In this document: piece by piece, positions 50,731 to 58,507 of the stretch
Numbering within the stretch: position 1 is the first letter of the stretch
How the letters are laid out: every line of letters begins with the position of its first letter
Source of the DNA: Sporosarcina sp. E16_8
Lineage (GTDB): Bacteria; Bacillota; Bacilli; Bacillales_A; Planococcaceae
Assembly (NCBI RefSeq): GCF_017347095.1
Contig: NZ_JADPRZ010000004.1
Span: 1-64,000 of the forward strand
DNA: 64,000 nucleotides
Direction: 5' to 3'
Notes under the pieces: generated by a model
What the model was told of the DNA's origin: nothing
Databases searched by the model: none
What the model saw: the letters and a program-made list of their open reading frames with translations, nothing else
Translations under genes and position numbers: made by a program

Positions 50731-50775
50731 AAATTTAGAGGGTTCGGGAGTACCTATCACGAACCCTTTAAATTT
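50731..50775 (+). other. Long hairpin upstream of the Nudix gene
   Basis: AAATTTAGAGGGTTCG pairs with CGAACCCTTTAAATTT (one G-T), with a 13-base loop and no T-tract, directly before the ribosome binding site of the Nudix gene. A cis-regulatory role is possible, but function is unknown. Confidence 0.5.
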
Positions 50776-50802
50776 GGAAGAAAAATGAATGGGGGTGATT
50801 GT

Positions 50803-51261
50803 ATGAACTATGTAAAGGAATTAAGAGAACTTGTCGGCAATCGGCCCCTCATATTACCGGGGGCTGTCGTAATAATCCTGAATGATCAAAACGAAGTGCT
50901 ACTGCAACATAGATCGGACGGCGGATGGGGGTTGCCGGGTGGTTTGATGGAACTTGGAGAAAGTTTAGAGGAAACCGCGAGGCGAGAAGTGAGGGAAGAG
51001 ACAGGGCTAACCGTGAGTGAATTGGTATTGATGGGTGTTTTCTCTGGGAAGGACTACTTCTTGAAGGTGGCAAATGGGGATGAATTGTATTCAGTAACTG
51101 CTGTTTATACAACGCGGTATGTACAAGGAGATATTGAAATTGACGGCATTGAATCATTGGATGTACAATACTTCCCGCTTGAAAAATTGCCAAATGGATT
51201 GACGCCGGGGTATCGAAGTTATATTGAGCCGTACATGTCGAGGTTAGGTATTGGGAAATGA
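50803..51261 (+). CDS. Nudix hydrolase
   Basis: 152 residues. The Nudix box GGLMELGESLEETARREVREETGL is complete, with the metal-binding REVREE. Such enzymes hydrolyse nucleoside diphosphate derivatives such as ADP-ribose or oxidised nucleotides; the actual substrate is unknown. The frame opens at 50785, but the ATG at 50803 has GGGGGTGATTGT before it. Confidence 0.92.
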   Translation: MNYVKELRELVGNRPLILPGAVVIILNDQNEVLLQHRSDGGWGLPGGLMELGESLEETARREVREETGLTVSELVLMGVFSGKDYFLKVANGDELYSVTAVYTTRYVQGDIEIDGIESLDVQYFPLEKLPNGLTPGYRSYIEPYMSRLGIGK

Positions 51262-51309
51262 ATTTAGAAATTAAAAATATGGATAAAGAATTTGAGAAGC
51301 AAATTCTAA

Positions 51310-51477
51310 AATGAAGAGATTCCTTATTTAAATCCAGTTGTTGTCTGGCTGTACAAAGCGAAAAATACACGTGAGAAAGATCATGCCGACTTTTTCGCGG
51401 TTAAAAACTTTCTGAAGATAGAGGACAAAAACTGGTTACGTGAGGCACTTCAAGTTCATGTGCCTGGACATGTATGA
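51310..51477 (+). pseudogene. C-terminal fragment of a nucleotidyltransferase-like protein
   Basis: An open frame without a start encodes YLNPVVVWLYKAKNTREKDHADFFAV...LREALQ..PGH, resembling the end of uncharacterised nucleotidyltransferase-like/aminoglycoside-type proteins of Bacilli. The N-terminal part is missing, so this is a truncated remnant. It lies between the Nudix and P-loop kinase genes. Confidence 0.5.
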
Positions 51478-51508
51478 ACTCGCGAATTATGAGGAAGGGG
51501 GCAGGGAA

Positions 51509-52042
51509 ATGAACAAGATTATGGTTATCGGGGTGTCAGCTGGTGCTGGAAAGTCAACGTTTGCACGTCGATTGGGGGAATTGACTGGAATCGAAGTAAC
51601 GCATTTAGATTGTTTGTATTGGAAACCGAATTGGGTGGAAGCCCCACCTGAAGAGTTTTCAGCATCCCAGCAACAAGTTGTTCAAAATGATCAGTGGATT
51701 ATTGAGGGGAATTATACGGGGACATTCACTATTCGAGAGTCATATGCGGACACTGTTATCTATTTGGAGCTCCCACTCCGTGTCTGTTTGTATCGAGTGT
51801 TGAAGCGAAGAGTGCAGTTCCACGGGAAAACGAGGAATGATATTGCTGAAGGATGTAAAGAGAAGATAGATAAGGCATTTCTGAAATTCATCCTTACAAC
51901 ATATGGGCCACGAAAAAAGACAATGATAGAGCGAATGCAGCGGTATATAGGGGAAGAAAAGACTGTTCATTATTTGAAAAGTAGTAAACAGATTGAGCTT
52001 TTTTTAAAAACGTACAAAAAAAGTAAAGCCAATTGCGTATAG
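51509..52042 (+). CDS. P-loop kinase, FlaR/adenylate-kinase-like
   Basis: 177 residues. P-loop GVSAGAGKSTFARRLGE, then THLDCLYWKPNWVEAPP and GNYTGTFTIRESYADTVIYLELP, typical of the DNA topology modulation protein FlaR and related small kinases of Bacilli. A nucleotide kinase activity is likely; the substrate is unknown. The frame opens at 51440; the ATG at 51509 has GGAAGGGGGCAGGGAA before it. Its 3' end meets a terminator shared with the HxlR gene. Confidence 0.85.
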   Translation: MNKIMVIGVSAGAGKSTFARRLGELTGIEVTHLDCLYWKPNWVEAPPEEFSASQQQVVQNDQWIIEGNYTGTFTIRESYADTVIYLELPLRVCLYRVLKRRVQFHGKTRNDIAEGCKEKIDKAFLKFILTTYGPRKKTMIERMQRYIGEEKTVHYLKSSKQIELFLKTYKKSKANCV

Positions 52043-52062
52043 TGCGATCGGCTTTACTTTTT
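52017..52062. terminator. Bidirectional terminator overlapping both stops
   Basis: AAAAAAGTAAAGCC/GGCTTTACTTTTT with inner pairing; spans the stop codons of the convergent genes on each side. Confidence 0.8.
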
Positions 52063-52383
52063 ATCGGTGAACTCTTGCTCAATCCATGTTTTCGACCAAT
52101 TCTCGATTTCTTTCATGATCGGCGTAAGGGACATTCCTTTGTCTGTTAATGAATATTCGATTCGTACGGGTGTTTCCGGGTAAACATGGCGAATGACAAA
52201 GCCTTGCTGATCAAGATCTTTTAATCGCTCTGATAGTATTTTTCCGCTGACGCCGAGTTTGTCGGTCATTGTGCAAAAGCGCTGAGGTCCTGCCATTAAT
52301 TGATATAAGATAAGCGCGGTCCAACGTTGGCTTAGGATAGATATGGCTTTTTCGAAACGTGGGCAAAGCTCAAATTCATTCAT
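52054..52383 (-). CDS. HxlR-family transcriptional regulator
   Basis: 109 residues, a winged-helix regulator. ELCPRFEKAISILSQRWTALILYQLMAGPQRFCTMTDKLGVSGKILSERLKDLDQQGFV shows the family pattern, including the conserved Cys in the N-terminus used by YodB/CatR-type thiol sensing. An upstream Met (52425) is in frame, but ATG 52383 follows AAAGGAG with 11-base spacing. It is divergent from the VOC dioxygenase gene, a typical regulator-target arrangement. Confidence 0.9.
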   Translation of the reverse strand: MNEFELCPRFEKAISILSQRWTALILYQLMAGPQRFCTMTDKLGVSGKILSERLKDLDQQGFVIRHVYPETPVRIEYSLTDKGMSLTPIMKEIENWSKTWIEQEFTDKK

Positions 52384-52458
52384 ATTGTAGTGGCTCCTTT
52401 CGTAAAAACATTCATGTGTTGACAATATTCATTGTAACATATAAAGTTAGTTACATAA

Positions 52459-52473
52459 AGTAAGTAACTTACT
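52459..52473. promoter_or_regulatory. Candidate HxlR operator
   Basis: AGTAAGT-A-ACTTACT is a perfect 15-bp inverted repeat in the divergent region between hxlR and the VOC gene, similar in style to known YodB-type operators. Another partial GTTAGTTAC/GTAAGTAAC repeat overlaps it. Confidence 0.6.
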
Positions 52474-52497
52474 AATTAACTAGGAGGAGGAGTATAA

Positions 52498-53343
52498 ATG
52501 AATTTTCATACAGCACCGCATACGTATACAGGGGAAGTACATCTTAACGTTCAGGACTTGAATAGAGCTGTTCAATTTTATAAAGAGGTGATTGGATTTA
52601 AAGTACTCGTAGAAGCTGCGGATAAAGTTGTCCTAACAGCGGATGGCAAGACGCCATTGCTGATTATTGAGCAACCGGAAAATGTTACGCCCAAAGAGGC
52701 GCATAAATCTGGGCTGTACCATTTCGCATTATTGTTGCCGAAAAGAGCTGATTTAGGGGCAATTATTAAACATTTCATCCAACAGAATGTACGAATCGGG
52801 GCTTCGGATCATCTTGTAAGCGAAGCGCTCTATTTGTCAGATCCGGATGGCAATGGCATTGAGATTTATATAGATCGTGATCCTGACGTTTGGAGTTGGG
52901 ATAATGGAAAAGTTGCGATGAGTACGGATCCGCTTGACGGAGAAAGTATTATTGCAGAAAGTGCGGATCAGACATGGGATGGACTTCCTGTCGGGACTGT
53001 TATGGGGCATGTACATTTACATGTAGCCAATTTGCCTGAAACGGAAATATTCTACAATGCACTCGGCTTCGAGGTTGTCACGAACTATCCGCAAGCACTG
53101 TTCATGTCTAATGGGAAATACCATCACCATATTGGCTTGAATACGTGGAATGGCGAAGGCGTGTCACGTCCTACTGCTGGCAGTGTCGGACTCCAATCGT
53201 ATACGCTTATATATCCAAATGAAGCTGCAGTGAAAGAAGCGATTACAAAAGTGGAAGAATTAGATGCAAAAGTGGAATTGAACGGTAGTGAATTTATGAC
53301 GGAGGATCCGTCCGGTAACCGTATTAATCTTCGGGTTGGGTGA
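52498..53343 (+). CDS. VOC-family ring-cleaving dioxygenase (CatE-like)
   Basis: 281 residues with four VOC modules in two halves. HLNVQDLNRAVQFYKEVIGFKV, GLYHFALLLPKRADL, YLSDPDGNGIEIYIDR, and VMGHVHLHVANLPETEIFYNALGFEV with MTEDPSGNRINL carry the His/Glu metal ligands. It resembles catechol-2,3-dioxygenase/glyoxalase relatives (CatE, MhqA types) that act on aromatic or quinone compounds. Control by the divergent HxlR regulator in response to electrophiles is likely by analogy. Confidence 0.88.
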   Translation: MNFHTAPHTYTGEVHLNVQDLNRAVQFYKEVIGFKVLVEAADKVVLTADGKTPLLIIEQPENVTPKEAHKSGLYHFALLLPKRADLGAIIKHFIQQNVRIGASDHLVSEALYLSDPDGNGIEIYIDRDPDVWSWDNGKVAMSTDPLDGESIIAESADQTWDGLPVGTVMGHVHLHVANLPETEIFYNALGFEVVTNYPQALFMSNGKYHHHIGLNTWNGEGVSRPTAGSVGLQSYTLIYPNEAAVKEAITKVEELDAKVELNGSEFMTEDPSGNRINLRVG

Positions 53344-53663
53344 TTTATTTCATCAGTTGAATGTGAAATGGGCTGTCTAAATTGGGCAGTCTTTTTGAAT
53401 TGTATTCAATTTTAGTGTTTTGTGTAGTATGGTGAGTAGTATATGTGGTAATTAATGGTTTAATTGCGGAATTGCAATTAGAATCTAAAAGTTGAAATTA
53501 AAGGCTTGAAGTTGCAATTAAAACGTGACACTTATGCTGTGGGGATATATAACTTTCCCTACTTCAACTAAAAATTATAAAACTTCCTTCGACGCCATCC
53601 GAATAACAACGTATACTTAAAATAATAATACATATATTACCGAATTGAAAAGGAGTGAACTAT
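53344..53663. other. Intergenic region, weak hairpin and A/T-rich repeats
   Basis: A small hairpin CTGTC/GGCAG followed by TTTTT at 53374-53396 may end the VOC transcript. The rest contains short imperfect repeats (GTTGAAATTAAA, GTTGCAATTAAAA at 53489-53526) but no gene. Confidence 0.45.
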
Positions 53664-54743
53664 GTGACGAAAAAGTTATGGTTTCAAGTAGGTGTTGGAA
53701 TACTGCTTGCTATGCTCATTATTAAATACTTTATGGAGATTCAAGGGATTTTTTCGCCTTTAGTTATCATTGCAAAGGCAATATTCATACCATTATTACT
53801 TGGTGGCGTTCTCTATTATATTACGGAGCCGATTCAAGGTTTTTTGGAAAAACGTAAAGTACCAAGGTGGGGGAGCATTCTTGCGGTTATAGCGATTCTC
53901 TTAGCGGTCGTTTGGATATTCGTAGCAATTATTGCGCCTCCAGTGACGAAACAAATTAATAAATTAGTCGACAATACACCAGCTATCGCCCAAGAAATAA
54001 ACGACTTGACATACTCTTTGTTTCAACAAAAAAGTGAATTACCACCAAAACTTGAAAACTCGATTGATACTGCGGTTGAATCACTTCAATCGATAGCGGT
54101 TAACTTTGGGAAATGGGTTGTTCAATTTTTACAAGCCCTCTTTCAAGCGATGTTCCTGCTTGTATTAGTCCCGTTTTTCTTCGTTTTTATCCTGAAAGAT
54201 CACGAAAAATTTGCACCGTTCATATACAATTTCTTTTCGGGAAAACGTCGGGAATGGGTCAAAAAGACCTTACGTGACATCGACACGGTACTCCGTTCAT
54301 ATATCCAAGGGCAGTTGTTAATCAGTTTTCTTTTAGCCATTCTGTTGTACGCGGGTTATATGATTATTGGATTGGAGTATGCGCTACTATTAGCTATTTT
54401 TGGGTTGTTCATGAATCTCATTCCTTTCATCGGTCCATGGATTTCAGCTGTTCCTGCAATTATCATCGGTTTCATACAGGATCCGAAGATTGGTATTTTT
54501 GCTGCAGTCGTAATGGTTATCGCCCAGCAAGTTGAAAGTAATCTTATAACTCCAAATGTCATGGGGAAATCGCTGGACATTCATCCACTGACAGTCATTA
54601 CTGTTATATTGGCAGCAGGTAATATTGGAGGTTTTCTCGGCATCATCGTTGCTGTTCCGGCGTATGCAGTTGGTAAAGCAATTGTGAAAAATATCTATGC
54701 AACGCGGCGAGATATTAAAAATGCTGCAACGAAAACGGTTTGA
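53664..54743 (+). CDS. AI-2E family transporter (UPF0118)
   Basis: 359 residues with about eight membrane helices. Motifs LVLVPFFFVFILKDHEKF, GQLLISFLLAILLYAGYMIIGLEYALLLAIFGLFMNLIPFIGPWIS and VMGKSLDIHPLTVI identify the AI-2E/PerM family. Substrate varies in this family; Na+/H+ exchange is reported for some. A GTG at 53655 overlaps the ribosome binding site, so the GTG at 53664 behind AAAGGAGTG is preferred. Confidence 0.9.
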   Translation: MTKKLWFQVGVGILLAMLIIKYFMEIQGIFSPLVIIAKAIFIPLLLGGVLYYITEPIQGFLEKRKVPRWGSILAVIAILLAVVWIFVAIIAPPVTKQINKLVDNTPAIAQEINDLTYSLFQQKSELPPKLENSIDTAVESLQSIAVNFGKWVVQFLQALFQAMFLLVLVPFFFVFILKDHEKFAPFIYNFFSGKRREWVKKTLRDIDTVLRSYIQGQLLISFLLAILLYAGYMIIGLEYALLLAIFGLFMNLIPFIGPWISAVPAIIIGFIQDPKIGIFAAVVMVIAQQVESNLITPNVMGKSLDIHPLTVITVILAAGNIGGFLGIIVAVPAYAVGKAIVKNIYATRRDIKNAATKTV

Positions 54744-54757
54744 AAAAGAAATAGTAG

Positions 54758-54790
54758 ACTGAAAAGCGCTAGGTGAAATCTAGCGTTTTT
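54758..54790 (+). terminator. Terminator
   Basis: CGCTAG/CTAGCG with T-run after the AI-2E family gene. Confidence 0.8.
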
Positions 54791-54866
54791 TCATACCATT
54801 CAATTGGGAAATGTAACCTTTTAAGGGTTGGACCGTCTCATTTATTAAATAGATAGGGGGGATTCG

Positions 54867-55748
54867 ATGAAGAGAAAGGCGGTTTGGACACTACTAGTAG
54901 GAGGTTTGCTGGTACTATTGGCGTCTTGTAGTTCAGGTGACTCATCAAAGGCTGATAGTCAGATGGAGAGCTCATCAACTTCGCATGACATGGCAGCAAC
55001 CGAGCAAGAGAATAAAGCTAAAACAGAAGTGTTAGCCGATGAACAATCTGAAGTGATCCCAACGAATAGAAAAATCATCCACAGAGCGGAATTGCAGCTC
55101 AATGTGAAAAACCTTGAAAATACGCAGCTTACGATAGAGAAAAAGGTGAGTGAATATGGAGGCTATATCGTTGAATCGAATGTGCATCGTGAAAGCGAAG
55201 AAAGTATGAGTGCTTTGATCACAGTTAGAATCCCAGAGCAACATTTTCAAAAGTTCTTAACAGATGTTGAAGGGGAAGCGGCTGAAGTTTTGAATCGCAA
55301 TGTGACTGGGGAGGACGTAACCGAACAATATATAGATCTAGAGTCCAGGGTTAAATCAAAAAGAACGGTAGAGGAAAGGTTACTTGTGTTTATGGGCAAG
55401 GCGGAAAAAACAGAGGATTTATTGAAAATATCGTCTGATTTATCGAAGGTTCAAGAAGAAATTGAATTAATTGTAGGAAAGATGAAGTATCTAGAAAACC
55501 AAACGTCTTTTTCTACTATTGAAATAGCGATGCATGAAAATCGTGTTATTGTTCCAGGATTAGACGGTGAAAGTTTAGATACATGGGAAAAAACTAAAAA
55601 GCAACTTGCAACAAGTACAAACTTCATTTTTGCGGCGGGTTCGGGATTGGTAGTCTTTTTCATCGGGAATTTGCCGATACTCATTTTGCTACTACTTGTT
55701 GGTGTAGGGGTTTACTTTATTGTTAAAAGAATGAAGACACCTAAATAA
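54867..55748 (+). CDS. DUF4349-domain lipoprotein
   Basis: 293 residues. Lipobox LASC with Cys21, a Ser/Lys/Glu-rich linker, then the DUF4349 domain (IIHRAELQLNVKNLENTQLTIEKKVSEYGGYIVESN, VTVRIPEQHFQKFLTDVE). A coiled-coil (TEDLLKISSDLSKVQEEIELIVGKMKYLEN) and a C-terminal membrane helix (about 254-287) follow. It is thus anchored at both ends. Function unknown. Confidence 0.85.
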   Translation: MKRKAVWTLLVGGLLVLLASCSSGDSSKADSQMESSSTSHDMAATEQENKAKTEVLADEQSEVIPTNRKIIHRAELQLNVKNLENTQLTIEKKVSEYGGYIVESNVHRESEESMSALITVRIPEQHFQKFLTDVEGEAAEVLNRNVTGEDVTEQYIDLESRVKSKRTVEERLLVFMGKAEKTEDLLKISSDLSKVQEEIELIVGKMKYLENQTSFSTIEIAMHENRVIVPGLDGESLDTWEKTKKQLATSTNFIFAAGSGLVVFFIGNLPILILLLLVGVGVYFIVKRMKTPK

Positions 55749-56136
55749 ATTAGTGAATGTAACTAAAAACAGCGTGATATAAATATCGGGTTCGGTACAT
55801 GGGGAGAAAACGTAAAAAGTATGGCATATGGGGATGTAATTCGCACATGATTTGGTGTCCCCGTTTTTGTTGTTGTATCAATGTTTAATGCGATTATCGA
55901 TAGTAAATCGCATTACAATTGGTGGACAAATTAACAGCAGCACATAAATTTATGTGCTGCTGTTAATTACGTTGTTAATATGCTTGTTAATAAGTGAATG
56001 GGGTTTTTTCCATGAAACAATTGGAAACGTCGAAGGGAACAAGGTATTTTGTGCTGAAATAGATTATAAGAGGACGGCTTATTAGACAAACAGGGCCTTT
56101 AATTAATTGATGGTAGATGGATAAAGGGGGGATAAT
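55749..56136. other. Intergenic region with a 40-bp perfect palindrome and hairpins
   Basis: No convincing gene. Hairpins at about 55831-55867 (GGGGA...TCCCC and Ts, a possible terminator) and 55887-55916 (TAATGCGATT/AATCGCATTA) precede a perfect 40-bp palindrome at 55929-55968. A 16-codon frame at 56012 (MKQLETSKGTRY...) is too short to support. Confidence 0.6.
55929..55968. repeat. 40-bp perfect palindrome
   Basis: Two 20-bp arms (AATTAACAGCAGCACATAAA and its exact reverse complement) meet with no spacer. Not followed by a T-tract. Could be a protein-binding site, a cruciform or a remnant of a hairpin-type mobile element. Confidence 0.9.
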
Positions 56137-56733
56137 ATGAAAAGGTTAATTACACTAGTAGCACTGTTGGTATTTGTTTTAAGTGCCTGTGCTAATAGTA
56201 ATCCAAAATCAAATACGATTTCTGCTGTTGAATTAACAGAGAGAGAGCATGCAATACTTACGACTACTTCAGACAAATCATTTGTTTTTGACTTCAATAC
56301 TGACAGTGATTATAAAGAAGTATCAGTATGGGTTGAAAAATACGAATCAGGTAAATTGGTTAATGATGCAATAAGCTCATTACTAACAGAAGTAGAGGAA
56401 AAAGGGTCTATTATCTTTGCGACTTCTAATCCAGATGACAGTGGAAAGAAGCAGACATTCAATATTGGAATTAGAGGTAATGGTGGTATAAGTTCTGTAA
56501 GTAACTTCGAGACAACTTCAGATGATTTAGATGCTATGGCAAGCGTTTGGAACAACCTCGAAGGCAAGAGTAATTCAATTGAAGGTGAGCTCTTGCTAGC
56601 CATTATCGGTTATTCAAGTAATGAAACTATGAGTAGTCTTTCTACTGGTTTTTATGAAGATTTTGAAGGTAATAGGAAAGAGTTAGAAAAATATGACGTT
56701 GTTTACCTTCTAAAAGCTGAATTTAATAAGTGA
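56137..56733 (+). CDS. Hypothetical lipoprotein, 198 aa
   Basis: Signal peptide with lipobox LSAC (Cys18). Mature part is hydrophilic and probably beta-rich (HAILTTTSDKSFVFDF, YKEVSVWVEKYESGKLVND, KQTFNIGIRGNGGI). It may be a cell-surface protein of unknown function. AAAGGGGGGATAAT precedes the ATG. I do not recognise the family. Confidence 0.75.
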   Translation: MKRLITLVALLVFVLSACANSNPKSNTISAVELTEREHAILTTTSDKSFVFDFNTDSDYKEVSVWVEKYESGKLVNDAISSLLTEVEEKGSIIFATSNPDDSGKKQTFNIGIRGNGGISSVSNFETTSDDLDAMASVWNNLEGKSNSIEGELLLAIIGYSSNETMSSLSTGFYEDFEGNRKELEKYDVVYLLKAEFNK

Positions 56734-56815
56734 AGACTTGTATAGATAATATTTAATAAATAGGTGCGATTGTGGAACAAGTGATATAAAATTATATTAG
56801 GAAATACGGTGAGTA

Positions 56816-56855
56816 AAAAAACCGCACAGGCGTAATAATCTGCGCGGCTTTTCTT
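56816..56855 (+). terminator. Terminator
   Basis: AAACCGCACAG/CTGCGCGGCTTTT stem with Ts, about 80 bp after the lipoprotein gene. Confidence 0.7.
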
Positions 56856-56991
56856 GCATTTTCTATTGTTAATTCATATTAATTCATATATAAAACATAT
56901 GCTAAATCGATTGTCATTTGACTTATTATTGTCGTTTTTCTCCCCGTCAACCGAACCCGTTATGATATAATAATTACTGCTTTTTCCTGTT

Positions 56992-57321
56992 TTATGTTTG
57001 GAAATACAAATGTTTATGCAAACTACATCCCGTATTAAATTGTGCTGAACACTTAGGGCACTTCGATCGACACGTCAAATACTCCGTAATAGTTAACTCA
57101 TATCCACAAGCCCCGCAAAGAACTACTTCTTCATCAAACTTCTCAATGGGCCAAACAGTAGGATTCCCGCAACCATCTTCTTCATGGCATTTGTAGCACG
57201 GATAGTAGGTGTCACAACAATAGAATTTTATTGCAATCCGGTCGATTTCGGCATGATAATGTACACAGCGCGTTTCTTCATCAAGAACTTTTCCTTGAAC
57301 TGTATGGCCTTTTATTTGCAT
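56992..57321 (-). CDS. CHY zinc finger protein
   Basis: 109 residues. Cys/His clusters CVHYH, FYCCDTYYPCYKCHEEDGC, LCGACGYELT and CRSKCPKC form the CHY-type zinc finger. Function in Bacillales is not known; in eukaryotes such modules occur in ubiquitin ligases. A TTG in frame lies at 57327; the ATG at 57321 follows AAGGTGGGAATTGAAC. Divergent from the small membrane protein at 57402. Confidence 0.88.
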   Translation of the reverse strand: MQIKGHTVQGKVLDEETRCVHYHAEIDRIAIKFYCCDTYYPCYKCHEEDGCGNPTVWPIEKFDEEVVLCGACGYELTITEYLTCRSKCPKCSAQFNTGCSLHKHLYFQT

Positions 57322-57401
57322 GTTCAATTCCCACCTTCATTTTTTAGCATGTATAGAATCACTTGGAAAATGGATAAGCTATTGAAAAAAGGATTGATAT
57401 A

Positions 57402-57680
57402 ATGCGGAATGAGTTCCCTTTAATCCATACAAATATTTGGGATGCTTTTTGGGCAATACCCGCTATTCTTCTAGGAATATTCCTGTTGAAAGTTTTATTC
57501 AAACTCCCTGAAAGTTGGTTTTCAACCGCTGCAACAATCCTTGGACTTATTTTGTCTATTTTCATCAGCCATCCAGGTAACTTGCCAGCCGGTATTTTTA
57601 TGGGATTTTTCTACGGCGGCGCAGCTAGTGGGACAATTTATTCGATGAAGGTCTGGTACAATGGCTATCGAAAAAAATAA
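57402..57680 (+). CDS. Hypothetical membrane protein, 92 aa
   Basis: Three hydrophobic stretches (about 13-31, 41-55, 64-80) and a short cytoplasmic tail (YNGYRKK). Contains AGIFMGFFYGGAASGTIYSMK, with small residues in a helix. No domain recognised. AAAGGA lies upstream of the ATG. Confidence 0.65.
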   Translation: MRNEFPLIHTNIWDAFWAIPAILLGIFLLKVLFKLPESWFSTAATILGLILSIFISHPGNLPAGIFMGFFYGGAASGTIYSMKVWYNGYRKK

Positions 57681-57691
57681 TATCCATCTTT

Positions 57692-58402
57692 TCATTTCAA
57701 CGGGCAAAATCCACACTGCATGAGACCGGGTACATCCTTTGAGAAACAGCATGTTGTCCGGACTTCGGTGTTTAAAAGCATGGACGGTTCGCATCCTTTT
57801 AAATAGGCAGCAAATAAGGAACGAGGTGCGATCCCTTCCCAAGTTGTGTCGTCTTTCAATATGTTGAGGTCTGCGCGTGCTTCTACGGAGGTGCCTGGGT
57901 TCGCCAAAAGGACATGGTACTGCCAAAGGAGAAAACCGAAAATGTTTTCCCATAACGTCAATGGAGAAATGGATGAGACCGTACGGATTTGTCGGATGAC
58001 AGCGCCACATTCATCCTGTAGAATCCGCTTGATGACGTCGCGCCGTTCCGCGTCTTCTACATATCGCCAATCCTTCGCAGATGCAAACGTGCTAACTGCC
58101 AATTTTCCGTATTCCTCTTTTGCACCAAAATGGAGCTGTTCATTGTTTCCGTCCCATACTTCATCGTACTTCGCCAGGTTATAAAATTGCATCGCGGTAA
58201 ACATCCCAAAACGGCGCATGAAATACGATGCTGCTACAGTGCGGTTGGGGCTTCCACTTACTGCTTGGACGACATTTAGCATATCTTCTGTTTTTTGGCT
58301 GTCGAGTAACATTTTCAATGTGAATAAATTCTGTTCGGGAGAATCTACATAAATGCTGTACATATTCAGTTGTCTGAGCTGATCCGTGGTTAAGTTTGTC
58401 AT
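57692..58402 (-). CDS. FhuF-like iron-sulfur (ferric reductase) protein
   Basis: 236 residues. The extreme C-terminus has TTCCFSKDVPGLMQCGFCPLK, i.e. CC-x10-C-x2-C, the same spacing as the FhuF [2Fe-2S] site used to release iron from ferric siderophores. The mid-part ENIFGFLLWQYHVLL agrees with the IucA/IucC-C-terminal/FhuF group. The rest is helical. Stands alone; no siderophore genes lie nearby. It faces the 58508 gene divergently, so they share a regulatory region. Confidence 0.75.
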   Translation of the reverse strand: MTNLTTDQLRQLNMYSIYVDSPEQNLFTLKMLLDSQKTEDMLNVVQAVSGSPNRTVAASYFMRRFGMFTAMQFYNLAKYDEVWDGNNEQLHFGAKEEYGKLAVSTFASAKDWRYVEDAERRDVIKRILQDECGAVIRQIRTVSSISPLTLWENIFGFLLWQYHVLLANPGTSVEARADLNILKDDTTWEGIAPRSLFAAYLKGCEPSMLLNTEVRTTCCFSKDVPGLMQCGFCPLK

Positions 58403-58444
58403 AAATTGATTATAGCGTTCTTACTAGTCAATCATCAAGTTGAG

Positions 58445-58454
58445 TGAGCGCTCA
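58445..58454. promoter_or_regulatory. Palindromic operator-like site
   Basis: TGAGCGCTCA, a perfect 10-bp palindrome embedded in GAGTGAGCGCTCAGTC, lies in the 105-bp divergent space between the FhuF-like gene and the acetyl-CoA hydrolase gene. It is similar in style to TetR-family operators. No regulator gene is adjacent. Confidence 0.45.
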
Positions 58455-58507
58455 GTCTGTTGTATACTAATTGAATAGACGGACTTTTATAGGAGTGAAA
58501 AACCAAC

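Noticed and set aside
50849-51370. 173-codon frame antisense to the Nudix gene
   Set aside because: The Nudix box is on the plus strand with a good start; the antisense translation has no recognisable features.
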